In this document: positions 13,536-21,622 of the stretch, piece after piece
How the letters are laid out: each line of letters begins with the position of its first letter
How positions within the stretch are numbered: the first letter of the stretch is position 1
Assembly: GCF_029360585.1 (NCBI RefSeq)
Contig: NZ_JAQZSJ010000016.1
Span: 104,474 to 136,614, forward strand
Direction of reading: 5' to 3'
From: Cohnella caldifontis
GTDB lineage: Bacteria; Bacillota; Bacilli; Paenibacillales; Paenibacillaceae
DNA length: 32,141 nucleotides
Notes under the pieces: generated by a model
What the model saw: the letters and a program-made list of their open reading frames with translations, nothing else
What the model was told of the DNA's origin: nothing
Database searches by the model: none
Position numbers and translations under genes: made by a program

Positions 13536-14525
13536 TCATGAAATCGAATGGACCGTGGGACGCCGGGTTCGCCGAGTCGCCCTCTTGCGCCCCAGCAGAT
13601 TCGTGCCGATCACGCCCGCCAAAATCAGCGCGGAGCCGACGACGTGGACAACCGTGAATTCCTCGCCTAGCAGCGTCACCCCCGCCGCGATCGAGACGAT
13701 CATCGACAAGTGGGTGAACACGCCCGTTTTGGACGCCTCCAGTTTGGAATAGGCATAATTCGACGCCAGCGAACTGACCAGCGAGGACAAGACGCCCAGG
13801 TAGAGAACGGCCGCGATGAAACCGCCGTCGGCCATCGGCGCCAGCATGCGGCCTACGTTGCCTGCTGCCGCGTGCTGCGCAACCGACATGACGAGAAATA
13901 CGGCAAACCCGACGCCTTGCATCCAGTAGCTCATCTCCGCCGGACTGTAGACGTTTCTGAGCGAGCGGGCGAATACGCCGTACCCGGCCGAGGCCAGCAC
14001 GGATAGCAGCAGCAGCACGATGCCCGCCGTATCGGCCGTGCCGACGCCGTCCCCCTTCATCAGGATCAGGACGGCCACGCCGGAAGCCGAGAGCAAGATG
14101 GACGCCTTTTGCCAGCCGGTCGTCGTCTCCTTCAGAAACCAGGAGGCGAACAGCATCGTCAAGAACGGGGTCAAAGCGAAAATGATGCCCCCCTCGGACG
14201 AGGAAGCGTGCTCCAGGCCGAACGCCTGGAACGTGAAGAAGGCGATCGGATACAGGGCCGACAGCAAAACGATTTTCATCAACGGTTTGCCCCGGTATCG
14301 CAGCCGAACCCGGCCCAGCAGCACCGGAACCGTAAAGGCGGCGAACGAAATCGCGAACCGGAACATCAGCGTATCGATCGGGTCCGCGCGTTCCAGCGCC
14401 AGCTTGGTGAACAGAAACGATAATCCGATGATCGTCGGGGTCAGCACCGCGGCGAAATAGGCAAGCGACAGTCCTTTCGCGCGTATGGAAATCCTCTCCT
14501 TTGCATGCGGTTCGGAATCGGGCAT
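13536..14525 (-). CDS. EamA-family (DMT) transporter
   Basis: A 329-residue protein with ten predicted helices in two EamA repeats. The first begins FAAVLTPTIIGLSFLFTKLAL and the second IVLLLLSVLASAGYGVFARS. It ends with a basic cytoplasmic tail (GRKRATRRTRR). Members move amino acids, nucleosides or other metabolites. The start MPDSEPH has GGAAG about 6 nt upstream. The open frame continues upstream across the divergent MocR promoter and gene start, which rules out the longest version. A very good AAGGAGAGG lies a few codons further in, but only non-standard codons follow it. The divergent MocR regulator probably controls it; exporters of amino-compounds are common MocR neighbours. Confidence 0.85.
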   Translation of the reverse strand: MPDSEPHAKERISIRAKGLSLAYFAAVLTPTIIGLSFLFTKLALERADPIDTLMFRFAISFAAFTVPVLLGRVRLRYRGKPLMKIVLLSALYPIAFFTFQAFGLEHASSSEGGIIFALTPFLTMLFASWFLKETTTGWQKASILLSASGVAVLILMKGDGVGTADTAGIVLLLLSVLASAGYGVFARSLRNVYSPAEMSYWMQGVGFAVFLVMSVAQHAAAGNVGRMLAPMADGGFIAAVLYLGVLSSLVSSLASNYAYSKLEASKTGVFTHLSMIVSIAAGVTLLGEEFTVVHVVGSALILAGVIGTNLLGRKRATRRTRRPTVHSIS

Positions 14526-14593
14526 CGCGAACTTCCGATCCTCTGTTTGCATCGTAAGGCAGGAGGAGAAGCCGAACAACCGCGATTTTCCAG

Positions 14594-14611
14594 AACTGTA
14601 TCGATACAGTT
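14594..14611. promoter_or_regulatory. Perfect 18-bp palindrome, likely MocR operator
   Basis: AACTGTATC/GATACAGTT is a perfect 9+9 palindrome. It lies between the divergent EamA and MocR genes and covers the -35 region for the -10 box TATAAT at 14624-14629. Its position suits autoregulation and control of the EamA operon. Confidence 0.7.
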
Positions 14612-14623
14612 CGCCGAATGGCA

Positions 14624-14629
14624 TATAAT
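14624..14629 (+). promoter_or_regulatory. -10 box of the MocR-type regulator gene
   Basis: Consensus TATAAT 23 nt upstream of the GTG start. The matching -35 window falls inside the palindrome and has poor consensus, so transcription may depend on the bound regulator. Confidence 0.6.
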
Positions 14630-14652
14630 GAACGTAACAAGGGGGGATCGCG

Positions 14653-15993
14653 GTGACGAAATACGAGGCCGTTTTCGCGGATCTGGAACGCAAGATGAAC
14701 GAAGGAGAATACCGTTCGGGGCAGAAGCTTCCGTCCGTACGCGGCGCGGCCGAATCGTACGGATGCAGCGTCAGCACGGTGATCCGGGCTTACACGGAGC
14801 TCGAGAAACGCCACTTGATCTATTCGGTCCCGCAAAGCGGCTACTACGTCGTGGCGAAATCCGCCGATCCGCCGGATCGTGGCGACGGCACCCTCATCGA
14901 CTTCTCGCCCGCCTCGCCGGATTTGAACGTGTTTCCTTATCTGGACTTCCAGCATTGCCTGAACAAGGCGATCGACACCTACAAATACAACCTGTTCACG
15001 TACGGCGAATCCAAAGGATTGGAAAAGCTGCGCCATACGCTCGCGTCCCATTTGACGGACAGCAGGGTTTTCGCGAACGCGGAGCGGATCGTGGTGACGT
15101 CGGGCGTTCAGCAGGCGCTGGAAATTTTGGCGAAAATGCCGTTTCCGAACGGAAACCGGACGATCTTGGTCGAGCAGCCGAGTTACGATTTCTATTTGCG
15201 GTTTCTGGAGGCGGAAGGCCTGCCGGTGATCGGCATCGCCCGAACGGCGGCGGGGATCGACTTGGGAGAGCTCGAAGAGAAGTTCAAGACGGGCGGCATC
15301 AAGTTTTTCTATACGATGTCCAGATGCCACAATCCGCTGGGGACGAGTTACAGCGGGAAGGAGAGAAAAGAAATCGCCCGGATGGCCCGCAAATACGGCG
15401 TGTACGTCGTCGAAGACGACTACATGGCCGACCTGGGAGACGATCCGGGCTTCGAGCCGATCTATGCGCTGGACGGCGCGTCGCACGTCGTTTATTTGAA
15501 AAGTTTTTCCAAAATCATTTTCCCGGGCTTGCGCCTGGGGGCCGCCGTTTTGCCGGAGAGGCTCCTCAAGACGTTTCAGGATTTCAAACGGTACGCGGAC
15601 ACTTCGCTGTTGTCCCAAGCCGCGCTGGAAGTGTACATCCGCAACGGCATGTACGAGCGGCACAAAAGCAAAATCGTCAGCCAGTACGCGGCCCGCATGC
15701 GGGCGTTGCGCGACGCCGTGAGGCGTTTCGGCGAAGCGGGACCGATCGAAATCCCGGACGTCTGCTCGGGCGTATACACGCCGTTCAAGCTTCCGCAAAC
15801 GGTGAATCTGGATCGGTTGACCGAAAGGCTGGAAGCGAGAAACGTGCGCGTCATGCCCGGCAAATCGTTTTACTTGTCGGGTTACTTGGAACGGGAGAAG
15901 TTTCTGCGGATCAGCATTTCCCGCGTCCGGCCGGAGCAGATCGAGCAGGGCGTTCAGGCGATCGTCGAGGAAACGAGGCGGGCCGTTCGATAG
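14653..15993 (+). CDS. MocR/PdxR-type GntR regulator with aminotransferase domain
   Basis: A 446-residue chimera. Residues 1-70 form a GntR winged helix (GQKLPSVRGAAESYGCSVSTVIRAYTELEKRHLIYS). Residues about 85-445 form a fold-type I aminotransferase domain. The PLP lysine is in VYLKSFSKIIFPGLRLG. VVEDDYMADL holds the PLP-ring aspartate, and FYTMSRCHNPLG lies in the substrate region. MocR regulators use PLP, alone or with an amino compound, as effector. The GTG start follows a GGGGGG site. It is divergent from an EamA transporter-nitroreductase operon with a perfect palindrome between, so it most likely controls both directions. It ends 11 nt from the convergent histidine kinase stop, with no terminator visible. 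Confidence 0.92.
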   Translation: MTKYEAVFADLERKMNEGEYRSGQKLPSVRGAAESYGCSVSTVIRAYTELEKRHLIYSVPQSGYYVVAKSADPPDRGDGTLIDFSPASPDLNVFPYLDFQHCLNKAIDTYKYNLFTYGESKGLEKLRHTLASHLTDSRVFANAERIVVTSGVQQALEILAKMPFPNGNRTILVEQPSYDFYLRFLEAEGLPVIGIARTAAGIDLGELEEKFKTGGIKFFYTMSRCHNPLGTSYSGKERKEIARMARKYGVYVVEDDYMADLGDDPGFEPIYALDGASHVVYLKSFSKIIFPGLRLGAAVLPERLLKTFQDFKRYADTSLLSQAALEVYIRNGMYERHKSKIVSQYAARMRALRDAVRRFGEAGPIEIPDVCSGVYTPFKLPQTVNLDRLTERLEARNVRVMPGKSFYLSGYLEREKFLRISISRVRPEQIEQGVQAIVEETRRAVR

Positions 15994-16004
15994 TCGCGAT
16001 CGGA

Positions 16005-17264
16005 TTACAAATGCGACCCGCCGGTCGCTCCGGCCAACGTCCCCGATTCCGAAGGCGCCGAGCCGCCGGCTGCGGCCGGGATGGAGCGGGGCAGCCGGAC
16101 CCGGAACGTCATTCCTTCTCCCGGGCGGCTGTGCGCGGTCACTTCCCCGCCGTGCATTTCCACGATTTTTTTCACGATGGACAAGCCCAAGCCGCTGCCT
16201 CCGGCGGATCGGCTGCGGGCTTTGTCGGCTTTGAAAAAACGCTCGAACAGGTGGGGGAGGTCTTCCTCCGAAACCCCGATGCCCGTGTCGGAGATTTCCG
16301 CTTCGAGGAAATCTCCGCATTCCGACAGCCGGACGCCGATCGTCCCGCCTTCGGGCGTAAACTTCACGGCGTTGTGGATCAGGTTGGTCCACACCTGGTT
16401 CAGCAGATCCGGGTCGGCCGCGATGACCGTCTCGGCCAGATCGACGTCGAACTCCAGCTTCTTGGCTTGCCACTGGGGCTCGCAAGAGAGAATGACCCGG
16501 CGAATCTGACGGTCCAACCTAAAGGACTGGGGTTCGAACGGATGCCGGTTGGACTCCAGCGAAGTGAGCTTGAGCAGGTTGTCGCTGAGCTTGGACAGCC
16601 GGGCGCATTCGAACTCGATGATCCGCAAATAATGCTGGCGGGTTTCCGGCGTTAGTCCTTCGCTCCGCAACGCGCGTGCAAACCCGCCGATCGACGTCAG
16701 CGGAGACTGGAACTCGTGCGAGACGTTGGAGATGAACTCCTGGCGCATCCGCTCCATTTGGCTTAAGTTGCTCACCATTTCATTGAAGTTTTTGACCAAG
16801 ACGCCCATCTGTCCCAAGCGCCGGGGATCCGCATCCAGCTTGACGTCGTAGTCTCCTTTGGAAATTCTCCGCATGGCGTGAATCCAGGAAATGAACATTT
16901 TGATCTGTTGCCTGCCGGGATCGAAAACGAGTCGGATGAGCATCATGACGCCCCCGAACAGATTGACCATCAGGAATGCCGTCAGAATTTGCCGGCCGAT
17001 CGGGTAGCCCATGTCGGGAAACCAGGTTCGGCAAATGATCGCCATGATCCAATTGGCGAGCAAATAGACGACGATCATGCTGACGTGAATGAAAACCGCC
17101 CCCGCGACAAACCATCTCCAAGGTGTCCGCGGTTTCTCCACTTTGCCGTTCGGATCCTGGATCCGCCGCAGGAAATAGGCTTCCTGGGAAGCCAGCAGCT
17201 CCTCGTGCCTCTGAAGATGCCTCTGCCGCCAGCGGCCGATCGAACGGAGACCCAGTCGTTTCAT
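16005..17264 (-). CDS. Sensor histidine kinase, HssS-like
   Basis: A 419-residue membrane kinase. Two hydrophobic segments (about 51-79 and 91-113) are separated by only about a dozen residues. It therefore has almost no extracytoplasmic sensor and probably senses within or at the membrane. A HAMP linker (about 114-168) follows, then HisKA with ISNVSHEFQSPLTSI (phospho-acceptor H183). The ATPase domain carries LIHNAVKFTP (N box), DTGIGV and SAGGSGLGLSIV. The ATG overlaps the stop of the response regulator by 4 nt. The partner regulator resembles HssR. The HssS assignment rests mainly on that partner, because HssS of Staphylococcus has a large outer loop that is missing here. The signal is therefore unproven. 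Confidence 0.88.
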   Translation of the reverse strand: MKRLGLRSIGRWRQRHLQRHEELLASQEAYFLRRIQDPNGKVEKPRTPWRWFVAGAVFIHVSMIVVYLLANWIMAIICRTWFPDMGYPIGRQILTAFLMVNLFGGVMMLIRLVFDPGRQQIKMFISWIHAMRRISKGDYDVKLDADPRRLGQMGVLVKNFNEMVSNLSQMERMRQEFISNVSHEFQSPLTSIGGFARALRSEGLTPETRQHYLRIIEFECARLSKLSDNLLKLTSLESNRHPFEPQSFRLDRQIRRVILSCEPQWQAKKLEFDVDLAETVIAADPDLLNQVWTNLIHNAVKFTPEGGTIGVRLSECGDFLEAEISDTGIGVSEEDLPHLFERFFKADKARSRSAGGSGLGLSIVKKIVEMHGGEVTAHSRPGEGMTFRVRLPRSIPAAAGGSAPSESGTLAGATGGSHL

Positions 17265-17935
17265 TCGCCTGCCTCCAACCGGTAGCCGAGTCCCCGGACC
17301 GTCGCGATGCGAAAGCCGAACTTGCAGTCCGGAAACCGCTCCCGAAGCCTTTTAATGTGAACGTCCACGGTCCGCTCGTCCCCTTCGTAGTCATAGCCCC
17401 AAATTTGCTCGATCAGCTGCTCGCGCGCGAACGTGATGCCGGGGTAACTCGCCAATTTGAACAAGAGCTCGAATTCCTTCATCGGCAGCGTCATCCGGCC
17501 TTCCGGCGTGATCACGGCGTAAGCCTCCCGGTCCAGTTGGATGGTTCCCACGGCGACTTGGCGGGAGATCGAGATTTTATAGCGTTTCAGAAGCGCCTTC
17601 ACCCGGGCGGCCAATTCCTCCGGATCGAACGGCTTGACGAGATAGTCGTCCGCGCCCAGGCGGAAGCCTTTGACCTTCTGCGACGTCTCGCCTTTGGCCG
17701 TCAGCATGAGCAGGGGGACGTCGTACAGCTCCCGCAGCCGCTCGCAGAGCTCCCAGCCGTCCATGGCCGGCATCATGATATCGAGCACGACAAGGTCGGC
17801 GGGACCCTGCTCCATCGAAGCCAGCGCGGCCTTGCCGTTCTCCGCCTGCTTGACATCGAAGCCTTCGCGCTCCAGGAACAGGGTGACCAGCTCCCGGATA
17901 TGGTCATCGTCATCGACTACGAGAATATGCGGCAT
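17261..17935 (-). CDS. OmpR-type response regulator, HssR-like
   Basis: A 224-residue OmpR/PhoB regulator. The receiver has DDDD at 8-11, the phospho-acceptor D52 (VVLDIMMPAMDG) and the lysine in DDYLVKPF. The C-terminal winged helix reads MTLPMKEFELLFKLA, then QIWGYDYEGDERTVDVHIKR. That DNA-binding segment is close to staphylococcal HssR as I recall it, which activates heme-export genes. AAAGGAGG lies 10 nt before the ATG. It is the first gene of a two-gene unit with the kinase. An HssR-box-like direct repeat occurs 154 nt upstream, in the region shared with a divergent nitroreductase. No hrtAB-type exporter is adjacent, so the regulon may differ. Confidence 0.9.
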   Translation of the reverse strand: MPHILVVDDDDHIRELVTLFLEREGFDVKQAENGKAALASMEQGPADLVVLDIMMPAMDGWELCERLRELYDVPLLMLTAKGETSQKVKGFRLGADDYLVKPFDPEELAARVKALLKRYKISISRQVAVGTIQLDREAYAVITPEGRMTLPMKEFELLFKLASYPGITFAREQLIEQIWGYDYEGDERTVDVHIKRLRERFPDCKFGFRIATVRGLGYRLEAGE

Positions 17936-18088
17936 GGGCTTATCGCCTCCTTTAAGAATGGGCCGGCTGCTCGGCGTCCACGACGGCGGACAGCCGATGC
18001 GCGATCACGGGCAGGCATCGGATATCCCCACTTTCTCTATTTCGGTTTCCGTCAACGGATTCGGAATCTTCGTACAGCGTAACGGTTC

Positions 18089-18108
18089 ATTATGAACGGA
18101 ATATGAAT
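18089..18108 (-). promoter_or_regulatory. HssR-box-like direct repeat
   Basis: On the minus strand: ATTCATATT-CC-GTTCATAAT. The HssR site I recall is GTTCATATT-N2-GTTCATATT, so each half differs at one of nine positions with the same 2-bp gap. It lies between the divergent HssR-like gene and a nitroreductase. It sits about 35 nt upstream of the nitroreductase -10 box, a plausible activator position. Confidence 0.6.
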
Positions 18109-18139
18109 GGCGCAAACCCGCGGTTGTTCGTTGGCAATA

Positions 18140-18148
18140 TGATACAAT
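18140..18148 (+). promoter_or_regulatory. Extended -10 promoter of the nitroreductase gene
   Basis: TGATACAAT is a TGn-extended -10. No consensus -35 is found upstream, which fits an activator-dependent promoter using the box at 18089-18108. Confidence 0.55.
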
Positions 18149-18191
18149 GCTTCCAAGGAAACCACCAACGTTAGGGATCAGGTGAACAAAG

Positions 18192-18944
18192 ATGAACAAA
18201 CCGGATGCTTTATCCGAAACGATCGGCGTCATGCAAAGCCACGTTTCGGTTCGAAAATACGCCGCGGAGCCGATTCCGCGCGCGCACTTGCTGGAGATCG
18301 TACGGGCCGGCCAAGGCGCCGCCAGCTCGCATTTCGTGCAGGCCTATTCCGTCATCCACGTAACGGATCCGGAGAAGAAGGCGCGAATCGCCGAGCTGTC
18401 CCGCAATCCGCACGTCGCGGGCTGCTCGGACTTCCTCTTGTTTTGCGGGGATCTGAAACGGTTGGAACACGCCTGCGGGAAGCAGGGGATCGCCATGGAC
18501 CACGACAGCTTGGAAAATTTCGTCGTGGCGGTCGTCGATACGGCCTTGATCGCCCAGAACGCGATCACCGCGGCGGAGTCGCTCGGGTACGGCGGCTGCT
18601 ATATCGGGGGCGTGCGGAACGACCCCGAAGGAATCAGCCGGGTGACGGGGCTGCCCGACAAGGTGTTTCCGTTGTTCGGGCTCTGCCTCGGGGTGCCGGC
18701 CGTCCGGAACGAAGTGAAGCCTCGGCTGCCCTTGGAGGCGATTCTCCATGAAAACGTCTACGATGAAGACAAGTACGGGGAGCTGCTGGATCGTTACGAC
18801 GAAACGATGAAAGCTTATTACCGAGCCCGAACGAGCAACCGGAAAGAGACGAGCTGGACGGAAGAGATGGCCGAATTTTTCAAAGGGAAGCGAAGGGCGC
18901 ATCTGCGCGGGTTTATCGAGAGCAAAGGCTTTCGTTTGCCGTGA
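18192..18944 (+). CDS. NfsA/Frp-type NADPH nitroreductase (flavin reductase)
   Basis: A 250-residue FMN protein of the larger nitroreductase subgroup. It has HVSVRKYAAEPIP (FMN-phosphate arginine), a GQGAASSHFVQAYSVI segment, GYGGCYIGGVRNDPEGI and FPLFGLCLGVPA. This is the NfsA/NfrA/Frp layout. Members reduce FMN, nitro compounds, quinones or disulfides with NAD(P)H. The ATG follows AGGTGA by 6-7 nt; an overlapping frame 10 nt upstream is a shadow. It is divergent from an HssRS-like system with an HssR-box-like site in front of its promoter. Regulation by that system is an inference. The physiological substrate is unknown. Confidence 0.88.
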   Translation: MNKPDALSETIGVMQSHVSVRKYAAEPIPRAHLLEIVRAGQGAASSHFVQAYSVIHVTDPEKKARIAELSRNPHVAGCSDFLLFCGDLKRLEHACGKQGIAMDHDSLENFVVAVVDTALIAQNAITAAESLGYGGCYIGGVRNDPEGISRVTGLPDKVFPLFGLCLGVPAVRNEVKPRLPLEAILHENVYDEDKYGELLDRYDETMKAYYRARTSNRKETSWTEEMAEFFKGKRRAHLRGFIESKGFRLP

Positions 18945-18969
18945 ACGCAGGCGGCCGATCGATTTTCAT

Positions 18970-18985
18970 TCAAATGCCCGCTTGA
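18970..18985. promoter_or_regulatory. CadC operator-like site 1
   Basis: TCAAAT-GCCCG-CTTGA. Its CTTGA end overlaps the -35 box TTGATT. It matches site 2 (19023-19038) in both half-sites and spacing; the centres are 53 bp apart, about five helical turns. Confidence 0.6.
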
Positions 18986-19010
18986 TTGTTCGCATTCCGG
19001 ATGGTAAGCT
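18982..19010 (+). promoter_or_regulatory. cadCA promoter
   Basis: TTGATT (18982-18987), 17-bp spacer, TAAGCT (19005-19010), with a TGG extension before the -10. It lies between the two operator-like sites. Confidence 0.65.
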
Positions 19011-19022
19011 GAGCTCGAACGA

Positions 19023-19038
19023 TCAAATCATCACTTGA
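19023..19038. promoter_or_regulatory. CadC operator-like site 2
   Basis: TCAAAT-CATCA-CTTGA, just downstream of the expected transcription start and 18 nt before the cadC ATG. It has the same orientation and internal spacing as site 1. Confidence 0.6.
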
Positions 19039-19056
19039 ATGACGAGGGGCGGAGCC

Positions 19057-19437
19057 ATGCGGAAATCTCCCGACGTATGCGAAACGTTTTGCTATGACGA
19101 AGAGAAGGTGGAGCGACTTAAGCCCGTGGCGAACGATCCGGGCGTCAGCCGGGCGGCGGCTCTGTTCAAAGCTTTGGCGGACGAGACCCGGGCGAAAATC
19201 GCCTACGCGCTTTGCCAAGAAACGGAGCTGTGCGTCTGCGACGTCGCTCATGTCACGGGGTCTACCTTGGCGAACGCCTCCCACCATCTGCGTCTGCTGA
19301 AAAGCTTGGGTTTGGCCAAGTTCCGCAAGGAAGGCAAGCTGGCGTTTTATTCCCTGGAGGACGACCACGTCCGGCAGCTCATGCTGCTCGCGGTCGCCCA
19401 CGCGAAGGAAGGTGCCGGGCATGCCGCAGGCGTCTGA
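19057..19437 (+). CDS. cadC: ArsR-family metal sensor CadC
   Basis: A 126-residue ArsR/SmtB repressor, collinear with S. aureus CadC. The N-terminal CETFCYDEEKVERLK gives C8 and C12, and ELCVCDVA gives C59 and C61. This is the four-thiolate site for Cd(II), Pb(II), Bi(III) or Zn(II). The recognition helix region is LANASHHLRLLKSLGLAKFRKEGKLAFYSL. In the absence of metal it binds DNA; metal releases it. The ATG was chosen for AGGGGCGG upstream; an earlier ATG (19039) precedes that site. It overlaps the cadA start by 17 nt. The promoter ahead has two TCAAAT-N5-CTTGA sites, so autoregulation of cadCA is expected. Confidence 0.95.
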   Translation: MRKSPDVCETFCYDEEKVERLKPVANDPGVSRAAALFKALADETRAKIAYALCQETELCVCDVAHVTGSTLANASHHLRLLKSLGLAKFRKEGKLAFYSLEDDHVRQLMLLAVAHAKEGAGHAAGV

Positions 19438-21562
19438 TCGCGGGAGCGCGGAAGCGCGCGGCGTTTACCGGCTGCAAGGACTCTCGTGCGCGAACTGCGC
19501 CGCCCAATTCGAACGCAACGTGAAGGAAATCGACGGCGTCGAGGACGCGGTCCTCAATTTCGGCGCCTCCAAGCTGACCGTGATCGGCCGGGCGACCGTG
19601 GAGCAGTTGGAGAAAGCCGGAGCATTCGACGGCATTCAAGTGTATCCGGATCGGCGGAATGCATCGGAGATCAAGGTGCCGTTGTGGCGGAGGCATACGT
19701 TTCGCTCTTTCTCCGGTTCCGCCGTGCTGCTGCTTGCGGCCTGGGGGCTAAGCGCGTCCGCCGGCACCGCGGAATGGCCGAGCACGCTTCTGTACGCGGC
19801 TGCGATTCTCGCGGGGGGTTACGCGCTGTTCCTGAAGGGACTTCGCAACCTTATCCGGCTTCGGTTCGACATGAATACGCTGATGACCGTCGCCATTCTG
19901 GGGGCGGCCGCCATCGGGGAATGGCAAGAAGGAGCCGTCGTCGTGCTACTGTTCGCCTTGAGCGAATGGCTGGAGTCTTACTCCATGGAGAAGGCGCGGA
20001 AATCGATCCGTTCCTTGATCGACATGGCGCCTAAGGAAGCCTTGATCCGCCGGGGCGGGGAAGAGAAAACGGTACCGGTGGAAGAAATCTCGGTCGGCGA
20101 CGTCATGATCTTGAAGCCCGGGCAGCGCGTGGCGATGGACGGCAGGGTGATCCGGGGGAACTCCTCGGTGGACGAAGCGGCGATCACGGGGGAATCCGTG
20201 CCCGCGGCCAAGGCGCCGGGAGACGAAGTCTACGCCGGCACGCTCAACGAAGAGGGCCTCCTCGAAGCGGAGGTCACGAAAAGGGCGGAAGATACGACGC
20301 TCGCCAAGATCATCCATATGGTGGAGGAAGCGCAGGCGGAAAAAGCCCCGACGCAGGCGTTCATCGACAAGTTCGCGAAATTCTACACGCCCGCCATTCT
20401 GCTGATCGCGCTGGGCACGATCCTGTTGCCGCCCCTGTTAGGGCATGGGAGTTGGAGCCAATGGCTCTATGAAGGGCTTGCCTTGCTCGTGGTCGGCTGC
20501 CCTTGCGCGCTGGTCGTATCCACCCCCGTCGCCGTCGTGACGGCGATCGGCAATGCCGCCCGTAACGGCGTGCTGATCAAAGGCGGCATCCATCTCGAAG
20601 AAATGGGCAGGGTGCGGGCCGTGGCCTTCGATAAGACGGGAACGCTCACCCAAGGGATTCCCGAGGTGACGGACATCGTCAGCTTGTCCGGCACGGACGA
20701 TCGCCATTGGCTGGGAATCGCCGCCGCGATCGAGAAAAACTCGCTGCACCCGCTCGCTTCCGCGATCGTCCGCCAAGCCGAACGGATGGCGGTCGATCCG
20801 GGCGTTTGGAAGATGTCCGATTTCCTGTCGGCGACGGGGAAAGGCGCCCAGGCAAGTTGGAACGGAGCCTTGTATCGGATCGGCAGCCCGGCCTGGTTCC
20901 GGGAGCTCGGGATTCCGCTGACCGAGGAAGCGGAATCGCGAACGCTCGCCCTGCAGCAACAAGGAAAAACCGTAATGCTGCTCGCAACGGAAGAGCGGAT
21001 CGCGGCCTTGTTCGCCGTGGCGGATCAAGTCCGGGCAAGCGGCCGTACGGTGATCCGAAGCTTGAAAGAAGCCGGAATCCGGAAAACGGTGATGCTGACC
21101 GGAGACAACCGGACGGCGGCTGCCGCGATCGGCGCCCAGTTGGGCGTCGACGGTACGAAGGCGGAACTCCTGCCGCAACGGAAGCTCGAGGAGATCAAGC
21201 GGCTTCTGGCCGAATACGGCAAAGTCGCGATGGTCGGCGACGGCGTCAACGACGCGCCGGCGCTGGCGGCGGCTTCGGTCGGCGTCGCCATGGGCGGCGC
21301 TGGCACGGATACGGCGCTCGAGACGGCGGACATCGCGCTGATGGGAGACGATCTCGCGAAGCTGCCGTACACGATCCGGCTCAGCCGCCGGACGCTGCGG
21401 GTCATCCAGCAGAATGTCGGCTTCGCGCTCGCGGTGAAACTGATCGCCGTATTGCTGGTCGTCCCGGGCTGGCTCACGTTGTGGATCGCGATTTTCGCCG
21501 ACATGGGCGCGACGCTGATCGTCATGCTGAACAGCCTGCGTCTGGCGAGGACGAAGCGCTAG
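19421..21562 (+). CDS. cadA: CadA-type P1B Zn/Cd/Pb-exporting ATPase
   Basis: A 713-residue heavy-metal P-type ATPase. One N-terminal HMA domain carries LSCANC (C23, C26). The rest contains the actuator TGES, the metal-site CPC in VVGCPCALV, the phosphorylated aspartate in DKTGTLT, the HP dipeptide in LHPLASA and GDGVNDAP. The last helices (IAIFADMGATLIVMLNSLR) carry the aspartate typical of Zn/Cd exporters. It pumps Cd(II), Zn(II) or Pb(II) out of the cytoplasm using ATP. The ATG at 19421 lies 8 nt after AAGGAAGG; a GTG 9 nt earlier touches that site. Overlap with cadC shows co-translation. No clear terminator follows; intergenic repeats begin about 60 nt on. Confidence 0.95.
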   Translation: MPQASDRGSAEARGVYRLQGLSCANCAAQFERNVKEIDGVEDAVLNFGASKLTVIGRATVEQLEKAGAFDGIQVYPDRRNASEIKVPLWRRHTFRSFSGSAVLLLAAWGLSASAGTAEWPSTLLYAAAILAGGYALFLKGLRNLIRLRFDMNTLMTVAILGAAAIGEWQEGAVVVLLFALSEWLESYSMEKARKSIRSLIDMAPKEALIRRGGEEKTVPVEEISVGDVMILKPGQRVAMDGRVIRGNSSVDEAAITGESVPAAKAPGDEVYAGTLNEEGLLEAEVTKRAEDTTLAKIIHMVEEAQAEKAPTQAFIDKFAKFYTPAILLIALGTILLPPLLGHGSWSQWLYEGLALLVVGCPCALVVSTPVAVVTAIGNAARNGVLIKGGIHLEEMGRVRAVAFDKTGTLTQGIPEVTDIVSLSGTDDRHWLGIAAAIEKNSLHPLASAIVRQAERMAVDPGVWKMSDFLSATGKGAQASWNGALYRIGSPAWFRELGIPLTEEAESRTLALQQQGKTVMLLATEERIAALFAVADQVRASGRTVIRSLKEAGIRKTVMLTGDNRTAAAAIGAQLGVDGTKAELLPQRKLEEIKRLLAEYGKVAMVGDGVNDAPALAAASVGVAMGGAGTDTALETADIALMGDDLAKLPYTIRLSRRTLRVIQQNVGFALAVKLIAVLLVVPGWLTLWIAIFADMGATLIVMLNSLRLARTKR

Positions 21563-21622
21563 GAGGCGCCAAGCAACGCGGGATTCACGATTCCGCCCGT
21601 TCTTCCCTCCTCCTGCTGTCCC

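Noticed and set aside
12886..16485. 1199-residue minus-strand frame
   Set aside because: Only its last 210 residues form the nitroreductase. The rest lies antisense to or out of frame with the EamA, MocR and kinase genes and shows low-complexity arginine-rich composition.
14505..16655. 716-residue plus-strand frame
   Set aside because: It overlaps the MocR regulator in another frame and the kinase antisense; no domain signature.
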